NCBI GenBank assembly: GCA_026874595.1
Contig: CM049315.1
Location: 67,093,916 to 67,157,915 of the forward strand
DNA length: 64,000 bases
DNA from: Sipunculus nudus
Taxonomy: Eukaryota > Annelida > Sipuncula > Golfingiida > Sipunculidae
Reading direction: 5' to 3'
The first letter of the stretch is position 1. Every line of letters starts with the position of its first letter. This document shows, in pieces, positions 23,166 to 36,338 of the stretch. The position numbers and the translations under genes were made by a program. A model generated the notes under the pieces. The model was not told where the DNA came from. It saw nothing but the letters and a program-made list of their open reading frames with translations, and made no database searches.

Positions 23166-24309
23166 ATTGTAGTCATTTGCTTTGATTACAGATTACAGAT
23201 GCAGGGTCCCACTCCAGGTCACTGGAACTCAGCAATGCCAGGGTTTCTGATTTGTTACAGTCACTGGGGGAGATCCCCTGCTGTGACAGGTGTACAGTTA
23301 TTCTCATATCACCACCCCAATCACCCCCCCCCCACCCCCTCCCCCCCCCCCCCTCAACCCAACCCACCAAGTGTTCACTGTATCTCCTTAATTGTAATGC
23401 TGTTTCCACTCTGATATGCAAAAACTTTCCTTGAAAAAGTAATTCAAGGTGTCATCCAGAAGATGCAATGTTGTGTAATGTACCATTTTTAAAGAATCAT
23501 TTTTCTTTTAAATGATTTTACCAATCATAATGGAACCCATCAGTGTGCTTAAATTATGATAAAATATGAAGCACATTATGGATAAATAAAGACACAATTA
23601 AAAATTGAGAAGTCTAAATCAAGTATTTTTTTAGATATTTATTGTTTTGCAGATTTAAAAGATATTTTTGTGGTAAAAAATAAATAAACATTTGTATGCA
23701 TGATATGGTGTTATCTGACAAGATTGGATTTATGATGATGCAATTGAGAATTGTGAATCAACTTTTATATTCAGATATATATGTTATATTGAAAATGTAT
23801 AGAAATATAAACTTAAATTAAAAAAAAAATTAATGTGATAAAAAAATGAGGATTTATTACAAACATTTGTTCATTATTTTCCTGCATCAGCAGAATTTGA
23901 GATAGGCTTTGTTTGCCATGTTTTATGTTGTTAATTAGTTATATTTCAACTGTATACATTTCATAAAAAAAACATATATTTAATAATATATATTATACAA
24001 AAAAAAAGATTCGATTGAACAAATGTGTAAACTACTGAAAAGTCAACAGTTAATCGAAAAGCCAACTAATGATCATGGTAATTGTACAGATCATTTGTTC
24101 ACAAACTGCTCACATGCTTCAGTTTCAACATTAGGAAACACATGGTCAGGTCACAAAATATTATTTGCAACAATTTCTTGCTCATCAATACAAACCAATC
24201 ATATAAACCAACCATGGCCTTTATTACCTCTTCCTCTTACACTTTCCATTTGATATTATTTTAGATTTTTACCTTCAAGGTTAACGTCAGCTGAGCACAG
24301 TGACTCAAG
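23166..24309. other. Intronic sequence with C-rich run
   Basis: A unique-looking segment. An interrupted C run at 23325-23353 is followed by A+T-rich sequence. No gene seen. Confidence 0.6.
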
Positions 24310-26174
24310 CACCATGTAACATATTGTTTACATCAAGCTAGTGTTATGCAGTTTGCAAGAGCTCAGCTCCCCAGCTTCAGCTCTAAGTTCCTTAAATTCG
24401 GCATACAGTTAGATGTCTCAAAAATCCCCTACCATGCCAAGAATTTGGTCACTAGGACTTAATACCTTCGAGATATTAATGAAAAACTTCATTTTTCCAT
24501 TAAAAACCCATTGTTACACTTCAAGACTGCCAAATATCAAAACCACTGATCTGACTTTAATCATAAATAATATACATATTTTTCAATCTCTATGCACATG
24601 CCAGAATGATGTCAGTATTGCGTAATTGTTTTAAGTTATGGGCCCAAACATAATGCACTTTGTAAAAAATCAAGAAATATATTTACTCCCTTAACAAGGG
24701 CATTGCTGAAGCTAGAGATTTTTTTGTCAGGGATGTAACATTATTTAATCAAGATTCAATTGAATACCCAAAATTAGTTCTTAATTTTTCAAATTTTATA
24801 AGTTATTAGTATAAATATTAAATTAGTACCTTAAATTTTGCCCAACTGTGACCATTGCACGTTTGTTTCACGTGAGCACTGTTGATATAATTTTCATATC
24901 ATGCACACATAAGGATTTCAGCTTAGAAAGCTGAAAGAAATTGGCCAAAAATTGTAGCTTTTATTAATGTTTTTTATGAGACCCTGTCAGACTTTGGCTC
25001 TCTCCAGCCCCTCTTGAATCACCTGTATTATGCATGCTTGAGGCGAGGCATACATGGAATCCAGGCAGCTTATGGCCAGCCACAGTTGATCCAGGTGTCC
25101 AACCCAACTCATCTAGTAGTTTTAACAAACAACATAACAATAAACAATAAATTAATAAATTTTTATTGGTTTTTAATAACAAATTAAAGAAAAATAGAAA
25201 AGGAATTTGTTAGTTTATAATAACAGGAAATTAACTTGCAGTTACTGATGATACAAGAATCTTGTATGGATGGGTAGAATGTCACGTATTCCAAATAACA
25301 CCATGCAGTCACCTATGGCATTTTTCAGTTCAATTTTAATGATAAAGAAGTAAATCATATTATTCATTACTAATCATTAGGGATCATATGAAGGAAATTT
25401 ATGATAGACAAAGATGCAGTTGATAATATTAATCTAGATTCCTACTGTGTCTAGTGTGTACATTGATGTGAAATAAGTCCAAAATGAATTTTTTACAGTT
25501 ATTTTTAATATAAATAAAAGCCATAAAACCAGGTACTTATGATCATTATTTAAATGTGTGAATTTTGTATATTCTGGATTCTCAACATCATTGTTTGGTG
25601 AAAACTGAATAAATACCAGACATGGTGCGAATATTTGTAATTGTATTTAAATACGAATATGATTATGTACTCCATTATAAAATTTCTTGCATAAAGAATG
25701 GGAATTCAGGTAAAAATGAAAGTATATGAATACTCGTGCAAATACTTTCAAAATGTATTCATGAATGCATTCATGAATATATTCTTTAATATTATTTTAA
25801 TAATCATTTCAGTTATATTTCATTTTACAAAATCATATGATTCTCTTATTATTTTTAATGAAAATTATATTTGGGACAATATTTGTATTTTTTTTTAATA
25901 AATAGTTAAACTCATATTATATGTTCTGCTTATAAGTTATTTGGCCAAGTCAAATCTGTGTGACAATAGTACTCCATTTGTTAATAAAATAAATGAAATC
26001 AATGCTCTTCCCTGTCTCCAAAGGAACTATCAAAATCATACATAAGCTAAACAACAACAACTCATAATACAGCTTATATTTATTACCACACAAAACCAGC
26101 ATGTACCTCATTTCTAAATAATATTTTTTTATCATATATAACAGCTGAGCGTCGTGACCCATAGGTCCCTTGTT
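24310..26174 (-). repeat. Family B copy, truncated at one end
   Basis: Corresponds to 18820-20708 with high identity, from CAAGCACCATGTAACATATT to the terminal GCGTCGTGACCCATAGGTCC. The hairpin-bearing end is missing. The junction on the left reads GTCAGCTGAGCACAGTGACT, a partial second terminus. Confidence 0.8.
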
Positions 26175-26715
26175 TCAAACTTACACCAATTATCGGGTCA
26201 CATGTGATCTGGTGCCTAACCAATTTGCATTGACCTCTGACCTTTCCTCTCTGCCCAGCGTCCTTTTGTGCGCCTGTTCCCACACATAAACCCTCCTATC
26301 TTGGGAACCGTTTGACCGATCAGGAAAAATGTTTTATACAAATGTAGCCCTTGGATAGCTTTATAACATACACAAAAATGCAACCATGTTTGCCCAGTGT
26401 CCATCTGTTCATCTGCCTTGGGTTAAAATCACTTATCTCTGCAGTGAATTGACTAATTCACATGAAATTCGTCATGCCTATACAATATCTGCCTAAAATT
26501 TTGCAGTTTTATACATCCTGGACAGCTTTCTTGATTTTATGACAGGTGGCGCCACCTACATTCTAGTTTACACTGCAGACATCCAAGCTCATATGCAACA
26601 CACCTCACTATTTCCCCTTGCCACTCAATCCATGCCTCACTTCACCCATTCCACTCTGATTTTGGCGGATACATGTAGTCGCTTGTCGACTACCTGTATT
26701 CTAGTTTTTAAAGTT
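26175..26715. repeat. Family E copy, single unit
   Basis: Contains ATCTTGGGAACCGTTTGACC, GACAGGTGGCGCCACCTACA and the same tail as the satellite at 42714-45505 (TGCCTCACTTCACCC, then GCTTGTCGACTACCTGTATT). It directly precedes the family B copy at 26724. Confidence 0.8.
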
Positions 26716-29025
26716 TACGCACTTTTTAGCTCAGCTGACAATAAGTCATCTGAGCTATAGTCGTGGTCCATTGTCCATCGTCTGTCTGTCTGTCCGGATG
26801 TCCATCCGTAAGACTGGCACGTTTCGACACCATTGGCCCCAAGAATCTGAAATTTGCCATACAGTTACATGTCCCAAAAATCTCCGACCATGCCGAAAAT
26901 TGGGTCAATAGGACTTTGTTCCTTCGAGATATTAAGGAAAAACCTCAATTTTTTATTAGAAATCTATTTTCACACTTCAGGACTGCCTAATATCAAAACT
27001 ACTCATAATGGACTTTGTAAAAATATCAGGAAAGATATTTGGTCACTTAAGACCAAAATTGTTAAAGGTAGGGACTTTTTTTCAGTAATACAACTTTAAT
27101 TGATCAAAATTTAATTGTATACCAAAAATTAGATCAAAATCTGTTAATTTTTTTTTAAATATTGGCAAAAATATAAAATTGGTACCTTAAATTTTGCCCA
27201 AGTTTGACCATGGCACGTTTTTTTCCTTTAAGTACTGTGGATTTAATTTTTCACAGCATGTTTTTGTTATCATTTTGTCTGTTAACACCAAACATTTGAA
27301 ACCAGTTGATCAGAAACTGTGGATTTTATTCAAGTTTTCAAGCACCATGTCAGATCAAGTTTACATCAAGCTAGTGTTGTGCAGTTTGCTAGAGCTCAGC
27401 TCCCCAGCTTCAGCTCTAAGATCCTTAAATTTAGCATACAGTTAGATGTCTCCAAAATCCCCTACCATGCCAAGAATTTTATCACTAGGACTTAATTCCT
27501 TCGAATTATTAATGAAAAAACTTTATTTTTTTATAGTTACACTGAAAGACTGCCTAATATCAAAACCAATGATCTGACTTTGATCATATATAATATACAT
27601 ATTTACTATACATTCGCTATGCACATGCCAGAAATGATGTCAGTATTGCGTAATTGTTTTAACTTATTGGCCCAAACAAAATGCACTTTTTAAAAAAATC
27701 AAGAAATATATTTACTCCCTTAACAAGAGGATTGCTGAAGCTAGAGATTTTTTGTCAGGGATGTAACATTATTTAATTAAGATTCAATTGAATTCCAAAA
27801 ATTAGATCTGAATTTTTCAAATTTTATAAGTTATTAGTATAAATATAAAATTAGTACCTTAAATTTTGCTCAATTTGACCATGGCATGTTTGTTTCCTGA
27901 GAGCACTGTTGATATAATTTTCATATCATGCACACATAAGGATTCATCTTTGTAGTTTAGAAAGCTGAAAGAAATTGGCCAAATATTGTAGCTTTTATTA
28001 ATGTTTATATGAGACAATGTCAGACCCAGGCTTAATCCAGCCCCTCTTCAGTCACCTGTATGTTGACCTAGTTGACCTTTCATCAGATTATGCATGCTTG
28101 AGCGAAGCATACACTGGGGCAGCTAGGCAGCTAATGCCCAGCCACAGTTGTTCCAGGTGTCCAACCCAACTCATCTAGTAGTTTTATTGAAGAACAACAT
28201 AACAATTAACAATATATTAATAATTTTGTATTGTTATTTTATAACAAATTATAGAAAAAATTAATAGAAAAGGAATTTGTTAGTTGATGAGTAACAGAAA
28301 ATTAACTTGCAGTTACTTATGATTAAAGAATCTTGTATGGATGGATAGAATGTCAATGTCAATGTTATTCGTAATAACACCATGCAGTCACCTATGGTAT
28401 TTTTCAGTGAAATTTTAATGATAAAAAAAAAATCATATTATTCATTTCTAATCATTAGGGATCATATGAAGGAAATTAATGATAGACAAAGATGCAGTTG
28501 ATAATATTAATCTAGATTCCTACTGTGTCTAGTGTGTAGATTGATGTGAAAGTAGTCCAAAGAGAATATATTATTCATTTTTTTTAAATATAAATAAAAG
28601 CCATAAAACTAGGTACTTATGATCATTATTTAAATTTGTGAATTTTGTATATTCTGGATTCTCAACATCTTTGTTTGGCTAAAACTGAATAAATACCAGA
28701 CATGGTGCGAATGCTTTGCAAATGTATTTGAATACGAATATAAATATGTATTGCATTAAAAAATTTTATTGCATAAGAATGGGAATTCAGGTAAAAATGA
28801 AAGTATTTGAATACCAGTGCAGATACTTTCCAAATGTATTCATGAATGCATTCATGAATATATTCTAAAATATTATTTCAATAATCATTTCAGTTATATT
28901 TTATTTTAAATAATCATATGATTTTCTTATTATTTTTTTTAATAAAAATTATATTGGCACAATATTTGTTATTAAATTTTAATAAATAGTTAAACTCTTT
29001 TATAATATGTGCTGCTTATAAGTTA

Positions 29026-30658
29026 CCGTAATGTCTACATCAGTTTGTATCCTTCATTAGTTCGCACACTATAAATTTCCTGAATCATATTTTTCTATAT
29101 TACATATATGAATTCGTACACCAACATACTGTGCCGATATTAGCTATTGCCGATGACTACCGGCGGTCCGTATGAACAGTAATTGTAGCTATGATTAAAA
29201 CGGCTTTGCATGCGGAGATGAATCAAATGTCTACGATGTTCACCTGATAACAACACATCTTTTTGTCTTAGTGCATGGCAGTAACATGATAATTTATCGG
29301 AACAATTTTATCAGATTTGCGACTTCATGTATGTAAACAGGAAAAACTGTCGCTTAACTGATACCGATGGGCCATCTTTGCTTCAGACTTGTTACAACAT
29401 GAATGTGATTTGAACAGTAGAATTTGAGGTAAAAAATGCGTTTTAATTGATAATATTTTGTTGACTTAATAATAGAATAAGGAGGATTTGTAAGTGGGAC
29501 AAAAATCACATTAGCTGATGATCATATACTAGTAATCCACTTGGTACAAACCTTGCACGGACCACTGATCACAGGCATGACCTGGTGCTACAAGACATCA
29601 AAGGTTAAATAGAGATCGTCAGAGTGCTTTGAACCGCAGCTACAAAGGATATACCGCTGTCTTTAAGAGTTTTTATTTGATAAATCCCGGTAATGTCCGT
29701 GAAATAATTTATTTTTCTTTCCCGCTGTATAAAACCTATTAGAATCTCCCAAATAAAAACTTCCTCGTGATTCATTGGATACTGTGGCCATTTGGTTAGA
29801 GGCGCATGAACAGTTTTAAGTGTGAACTATGTGACCCTAGTTCAAACCTATCAATTTTTCCCCCTTTAATGTTATTCCCCCATCCCAGTTTAAAAATATG
29901 ATAAACATATATTTTTTTCATTTATTTCTTTTCACTTAAATTACCAAACGGGTAAAATAAACATTTAATTTATTGAAATATATAAATAAATCTGGTGAGA
30001 TTACATATTCATGGCTGTACGCCGTGAGAGACCCCTGGCTAATGATGTTTTCCTAATGATGTCCAAACTGAAACACTTCAATGCTTGTTTGTTTACCAAT
30101 AATTTATTTGATGTGTAATATTAAGGTGATCAGTGACTCTTGTCAATTTTTTTTGCACCACAGCCGTGATCAAATAAATTTGTTAACATACTAATGAGGT
30201 ACAAATTTAACAGTTTGGGGTAATTAATTACTGAAGTTCTATTGCCGGTAGCAGGATTTTTAGCGATCTTTATGATCTTTTGTGCCGGTCTGTGGGTTAC
30301 GAATGTTAAGTTTGTTCCGGCCGTCAGTACAGGCCGTGCCGGTAACCCCCGACCGGCGCGGCTAAAACCCTGTATATTATATATATATATATAACGGTTT
30401 ATAAAATGCCAGTTACGGGATATATGGGATATCTTTTTCGTCACCAGCAGCGCTCACATATATTCCCGAACAAGTGTTAAATAATAATTAACATGAGAGT
30501 TGTCGTACATCCTCTTTTATCACCCATCGCGCCGGTTCTCAGGTGTCAAACGATCTTCTCTCCTGCAATATTCTAATTCTTCATATTTCACATATAATAA
30601 TTCACACACTGAGAAAAAAAATTATTTTGTCCTGTACAAATTCAAGTAGATATTACGG
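29026..30658. mobile_element. TA-flanked inverted-repeat element, 1.63 kb, nested in a Helentron-like repeat
   Basis: Left end CCGTAATGTCTAC and right end GTAGATATTACGG are inverted copies, each bordered by TA. Other copies of the host repeat read AAGTTATATGGCC without interruption at this point, so the insertion is exact and the TA is duplicated. The interior has no recognisable protein. The ends resemble pogo/Tigger-type termini (inference). Confidence 0.88.
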
Positions 30659-30858
30659 TATATGGCCAAGTCAAAATCTGTGTGACCATAGCACTCCATT
30701 TGTTAATAAAATAAATGAAATCAATCCTCTTCCTTGTCTCCAAAGATACTATCAAAATCATACATAAGCTAAACACCAACAACTCATAATAAAGCATATA
30801 TTTATTACCACACAAAACAAGCATGTGCCTCTTTCCCAATCATATTTTTTATCATATA

Positions 30859-31945
30859 CCATATTTATTCTAATTTGGCGACCACTTAAAAATAATTAAT
30901 TTTCTCAGAGGTCGAGATAATGGAGGATATTTGAAAATTATCTTCCTGCAGAATTTGCGGTGGTCGAGATTTTAGAGGCATTCGGTTTGATAACCTTCCT
31001 TAGAGACGCAGAGCCGCTCTGACACTCGAGCGGTCATATGAATTGAGTGATAATTTGGTCGTTTATAAGTTTGTTTTGTTAGCTTAACAGTATTTCCAAC
31101 AAACGGGCTTCCAACCGTCACATGAATTATACGGAGTCCGCAAATGATTAATCAAACTGAGCTCAATCACTTCACAAAATGATCACTACTTCGCGTATAG
31201 GTACGATCACTTGACATAGACGGCAACTCATGTAACTACCAGTTGTTTCAAGTTAACCCACCAGGCGGCGATATCGGCGGGCCGAAAAGGGACATGCGGC
31301 TGCACAGAAGTTGGAAGAAGATTTTATAAAAAATAACTGCCTAATATCAGATAACTTTTATTTGCATAATACCTAATAAATATAGGAAAGTAAAGGCGCG
31401 TTAAAATACATATGACCGGAAATGGTCCTAGCTCACGTGCCCTCGATCGGGCCCTGTATGGGACGCACTGTCACCCATCCAAAAACTAACCGGGGTCGTT
31501 TTAACTTAACTAAGATGACAGTTCCATCTGTGTCACAGTTGTTCCACCACGCGTGCTTTCGCGCATGTTGTAAATATTATTGCTAAATATCCCACGTGAC
31601 TTGCACAAGAGGCACGTGCGTACCAGGAATGGTACACAGTTTGCTTCGTCATGGACACCCATTTGGATCTTGAACGCATTATCAAGTTTATATATTATGA
31701 AAAACGCATCTTTGTATCTTCAAAAATTTTATCGGAAACAAGTTTGATGTGGATGCTCAGTGTAATAAGAATCTAGTCAGATACAAACTGCAGTGCCCGT
31801 GAGAGACGGAGGCATTTCACCTTAACATTGTCACCAGAAAACATCGTCGGCAGTCGCAAAATTAGAGTCATTTTAGAAATTATGCTTTCAAAATATTTTT
31901 TGGGGTCGAGAAATAAGAGGGATCGCCAAATTGGAATAAATACGG
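30859..31945. mobile_element. TA-flanked inverted-repeat element, 1.09 kb, nested in the same host repeat
   Basis: Left end CCATATTTATTCTAATTTGG and right end CCAAATTGGAATAAATACGG are inverted copies flanked by TA. Uninterrupted copies of the host repeat read TATCATATATAACAGCTGAG here, so the insertion created a TA duplication. No coding capacity was found. The termini look pogo/Tigger-like (inference). Confidence 0.9.
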
Positions 31946-32149
31946 TATAACAGCTGAGTGCTGTGACCAATGGGTCCCTTGTTCTCTATTTTTGAGATAT
32001 ATAAATACAGACACAATCTTGGCCTGTTGGTTAATCTGTTTGATGCTTCAGTTGAATGGGTATGTACTACCATTCTGATGATAAAATTTCCTTTTGCGAA
32101 TCTCTTCCCAGTCAGCTGAGCGTCATGACCCATGGGTCACTTGTTCATT

Positions 32150-32930
32150 CCTAAACTTTCTTTCTTCCATCCCTCCTCTCTGATCTTTCTTCCCTCCATT
32201 CGTCTTTTTCATTTCTTCCTTCCGTCCTTTTCTTTCCGTAACTTTCTTCCTTCCATCCCTTTTCTCTTCTTTCTTCCTTTCTTTCATCTTCTTTTTCCTT
32301 TACTTCCCTCATTTTCCTTTCCTAAACTTTCTTCCTTCCATCTCTTTTCTCTCTTATCTTTCTTCCCTCCATTCATCTTTTTCCTTTACTTCCCTCATTC
32401 CATCCTTTTCTTTCCTTAACATTCTTCCATCCATCTTTTTCTATCTTTCTTTCCTCCTTACATCCTTTTCTTTCCTCAAATTTCTTGTTTACATCCTGTT
32501 TTTTTTTTTCTAACTTTCTTCCCTCCTTTAATCTTCATTTTCCTTTACTGCCCTCCTTCCCTCGTTTTACTTAACTTTCTTCCTTCCATCCATTTCCTCC
32601 CTATTGTTTTCCCCCTCCATCTTTCCTTATTTTCTTTCTATATCTTTTCTCTCCTGTCCTTTATTCTGATCTTCCACCATCCATCCTTTCAAACCATTCT
32701 TTCTTCCATCTCTTTTCTTTGAAATATTCCTTTTTTTCTTTCAAACTTTTTCCTTTCTTTTCTTTATTTAGCTGATCCTCTTTCTTTACTTTGTTCTCTC
32801 TCTCCCTCTTTCCTCAATTTTCGTGCATTCTTTCCTCATTTCTCTCCATCATTTGACCTTTATGTACTTTCTTTTCTCTCTCTCTCTCTCTCAATTCCTT
32901 CATCTTTCAATCTTTATTATACGGCTGCTG
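32150..32930. repeat. Polypyrimidine (C/T) tract of about 780 bp
   Basis: The plus strand is almost wholly C and T, in TTCCTTCCATCC- and TTTCTTTCC-like phrases, ending in a CT dinucleotide run at 32877-32892. Similar shorter tracts occur at 17310-17455 and 34735-34925. Long strand-asymmetric tracts can form triplex DNA. The long plus-strand frame of Phe/Leu/Pro/Ser in it is compositional. Confidence 0.9.
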
Positions 32931-32993
32931 TGACCGGACGTATTATGGTAAACCCACAGTCTGTCCATCTGTCTTTCCATTAATTGTAGCCCC

Positions 32994-34165
32994 TGACAAA
33001 GTCGGGGCATACTATGTTTTCATACCGGTCCCGCCGCTGCCGCATATAAATCTTGTTGGCGCGATAACTCAAAAAATATTTCACGGATCTTTACCAAACT
33101 TGGTATATGTATAGATATGGGTGAGAGGACGAAGCCTATATAAAATGAGGTCATGACCTTGACTAGGAGAGTGTCCTTGGCCTTGAATAGGTCCAATGTT
33201 GGGGAAAATCACACAAATTCTTGAATATCTCAAGAAATCTTGCATGGATTGATCCCAAAATAAAATTGATGGAAGATCAGGGATGTCATATTCCAGAAAC
33301 TGGTGGCGCCACCTATTATTCTTTACTTGTTTTTGTGCCGTTTAATTCCCCCAAAATTGCTACTTGACAGTACTGTGAGCATTATAAGTCAAAAACTAAT
33401 GGACAGATTTTTTATATATTATGCATGTACATAGATATGGGTTATGGGATGATGTTTATTTAAATTGGGGTCATGACCTCTCCTATGAGAGTGGCCTTGA
33501 CCTTAAATATTGCCATATATGGTGAAAATCACACAAAATCATTAATATCTCAATAAGGGATGCAGTTATTGGTCCAAAAATCAACTTGACCAAAGATCTT
33601 GGTTAGTAATGTCATGTACCGGAAGCAGGTGGCCCCACCTGTTATTCTTTTACTTGTTTTTGTGCCGTTAAATACCCCCATCATTGTTTCATGACAGTAC
33701 TGTCAGCATTATAAGTCAAAAACTAATGGACAGATTTCTTTTAAATTATGCATATACATAGACATGGGTTATGGGATGATGTATATATAAATTGGGGTCA
33801 TGACCTTTCCTATAAGAGTGGCCTTGACCTTGAATATTGCCATATATGGTGAAAATCACACAAAATCATTAATTTAATATCTCAATAAGGGATGCATTGA
33901 TTGGTCCAAAAATCAACTTGACCGAAGATCTTGGATAGTGTTGTCATGTACCAGAAACTGGTAGCACCACCTGTTATTCTTTTACTTGTTTTTCTTGCCG
34001 TTTAAAAAACCCATCATTGCCACTTAACAGTACTGTGAGCATTATAAGTCAAAAACTAATGGACAGATTTCTTTTATATTATGCATATACATAGACATGG
34101 GTTAGGGGATGATGTATATTGAAATTGGGGTAGTGACCTTTTCTATGACAGTGACCTTTTCTATA
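32994..34165. repeat. Family C repeat, four tandem units of about 330 bp
   Basis: Units start near 33030, 33370, 33690 and 34030. Each has GGGTCATGACC, GTGGCCTTGACCTTGAA, CATATATGGTGAAAATCACA and TACTTGTTTTTGTGCCGTTTA. The head, from CCCCTGACAAAGTCGGGGCA (33001), forms a short inverted repeat CCCTGACAAAGTCGGGG. Confidence 0.82.
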
Positions 34166-34730
34166 AGCCTAGTCTCATATTAATTGTTGCTGAAGATTGC
34201 GGGGCCTATTCTTAAAGGGGGGGGGGGATTAATTGTCTGGGGATACTATGGCACCTGCGGTGCCAAGAAATATCTAGTTTTTAGTGTCCCCACGATAACT
34301 TCCCAGGGCTTGGATGGATTTTCACAGAACTCAACATACCTACTTTCCAATTGGTTATCTAGCCTGAGATTGATTATTGGCAAAATCTGTGCATATTTAA
34401 TGAGGTCAGAGGACATGAGGCTACTTTGTGGTGTCACTACAATAACTTCTCAGAAATATTATGGCTTTTGATCAAACTCAAAAGAAATATTAACCAATAT
34501 AATATCTCATGTAAGTTCAATTTCAGACAAAATCCATACATATTTAATATGGTCTGAGGCCACTAGACTTCAATGGTGCCCTGATGACTTACCAAAAATC
34601 TGATGGATTCATTAATCTCATTATAAATATTAACCAGTATGTTTCTCACCTCAATTTAAATCTTGGCAAAATTCATGCATATTGGTGTCAGAGGTCATAA
34701 GACAAGGTGGGCATATTGTGCACGTTTGTG
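34166..34730. repeat. Family D repeat
   Basis: Holds GGGGATACTATGGCACCTGC, GTGTCCCCACGATAACTTCC and successive paragraphs on the theme AATATTAACCAGTAT and GGTCAGAGG. Related fragments occur at 22510-22560 and 60858-61115 (GTGTCGCCCCAATAACTTGC). A G-run lies at 34218-34227. Confidence 0.6.
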
Positions 34731-34925
34731 GTGCTCTTGCTCTAACTTTCTCCATTCCTCCATTTCCATCCCATCTTTTCCTTCCATTCTTCCTTTCCTC
34801 ACGGACTTCTTCACTCCCATCTATCTATCTTTCAGAATTGTCGTCCTTCCATCCCTCCCCTTCTCTCTTTCTTTCCTTTTGTGCCCTTCATTCATTCATT
34901 CTTTACTTTCTTTGCTGCCCTTACT

Positions 34926-35699
34926 TTTTTTGGGACCCGACTTGAATAAATGGGTGCCCTATAGTAATCTCCCTGTCTATCCGTCTGTCCCTCCACAATT
35001 TTGTCGTCAGATGATAACTCCAAATTGGATTGACCAGTTGGTTTCAAACTTCACTTATATATACGGCCCATTACTAAAGTAAGATCCCTATTGATTTTGG
35101 GGTCACAAGGTCATTGTCACACAGCCCACACCTTTAAAAAGATAGTGGATGAATTAAAAGCCAAAGTTTTCATCCCTAATTTTCCACCTGTCACATATGG
35201 CTCACCTGCCAATAGAGGAAGAAATGTTTGACTTGAGGGTCAAATGTCAAGGGCACAAGGCCCACTGTTTTAAAAGATCTTGATTTCATTGCTTGGAGAA
35301 CATTTAAAGCTAAACTATTTGACCAAAACCTTCCATCTTTTATATATGGCTAACCTACTATATATAATAAAGAATAAAGAATACTTTAAATTTGAAGTCA
35401 CTGCACCAACTTGTGAAAAGTGTATGGATATATGTCAAGCAATGTTTCCACCAAAACCTTCAATCTTTCACATATGGCTCACCTACAAGTAGGGCAAGTA
35501 CCCTGTTCATTTTTACATCACAATGTCAAAGGTCGAGGTCGCAGTAAATGATCGCATTTTCGAGGTGGTTATCTAAGGGAGGTCTGGTATAAAGAGCAAA
35601 AAAAAGTATTGGGACAGTGAAAAAGTGGTCATTATTTTTTAGGTGGTCACTAAACGGAGGTAGCCATTAGGAGAGGTTTGACTGTTCGTGTATTACAAA
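34926..35699. other. Intronic degenerate repeat
   Basis: Several diverged paragraphs share the theme CACATATGGCTCACCTAC and AAGATC. GTGGTC/GAGGT motifs at 35560-35690 resemble the interior of the 185-bp MITE at 47667. No gene. Confidence 0.5.
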
Positions 35700-36215
35700 T
35701 GATCTGGATATGAATCCTGCGTTGGTGGTGTATGCTCTCTGGGGTTATGTTAAAAAGACAATTTGCCCAGGGGAAAACACTGGGCCGATCCGGGTTCAAA
35801 ACCATGTTGGTGGCAAACTAGTCGGGCGTACCAACCGCTTTGCTAGCAAAGCAAGCTTCCCTAGCGAGACAGTTTGGTCTGTTTTGTGTTTTTGGTTTGT
35901 GTCACCCTGTGGTCTGTTTTGTGTTTTTGGTTTGTGTCACCCTGTAACACACTTCCTCTTAAAGAACGTTCTGCTATCAGAACAAGACTATCCAAGAGGT
36001 CACACCTTCAGGGTGATCTTGATTCTGGGGCCACAAAGTTTGCCGTCACATCGGAAGAGCCCCCATTTTGTTACGAAGGTAAATTGCTCAGGGGAAAACA
36101 CTGGGCCGATCTAGGTTCGAACCCATGTTGGTGGCTCACAAGTCCGGCATACCAACTGCTTTGCTAGCAAAGCAAGCTTCCTAGTGAGACAGTTCGGTCT
36201 GCTTTTATGTCACCC
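35700..36215 (+). repeat. tRNA-derived SINE-like repeat, two units (period 321 bp)
   Basis: Each unit carries pol III promoter-like boxes: TTGCCCAGGGG and GGTTCAAAACC at 35763 and 35793, then TTGCTCAGGGG and GGTTCGAACCC at 36084 and 36114, with 30 bp between box starts. They are followed by CATGTTGGTGGC and CTAGCAAAGCAAGCTTCC. The second B box is a perfect consensus. A related tail (GCTGTTAAAGCAAGCTTCAC) occurs at 3540. No complete tRNA fold is apparent. Confidence 0.55.
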
Positions 36216-36338
36216 CGTAACAGGTTAACTCCTCTTTATTTTCCTATTTCAGATTTACAAGACCCATGATTAATGCAGATTGTGAGGCTGCCAGAACTGT
36301 ACTAAGTAATAATATTCATGATACTGGTTATATTTTAG

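Larger units (their letters stand above)
26724..31984 (-). mobile_element. Family B copy enlarged by two nested TA-flanked elements
   Basis: Begins TTTTAGCTCAGCTGACAATA and ends CAGCTGAGTGCTGTGACCAA then TGGGTCCCTTGTT. Removing 29026-30658 and 30859-31945, each with one TA, restores a colinear family B copy of about 2.5 kb. It is more diverged than the copies at 18074 and 57109, consistent with an older insertion that later accepted DNA transposons. Confidence 0.8.

Noticed and set aside
32132-32419. 95-codon Phe/Leu/Pro/Ser-rich frame
   Set aside because: Produced by the C/T tract; low complexity with no coding signature.
36084-36124. A functional tRNA gene
   Set aside because: A- and B-box-like motifs are present, but no acceptor stem pairing or anticodon arm could be drawn; better explained as a SINE head.
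35710-36167. Overlapping 97-134-codon plus-strand frames
   Set aside because: They lie across the duplicated SINE-like unit and a short local duplication (TTTTGTGTTTTTGGTTTGTG). No homology or splice support.
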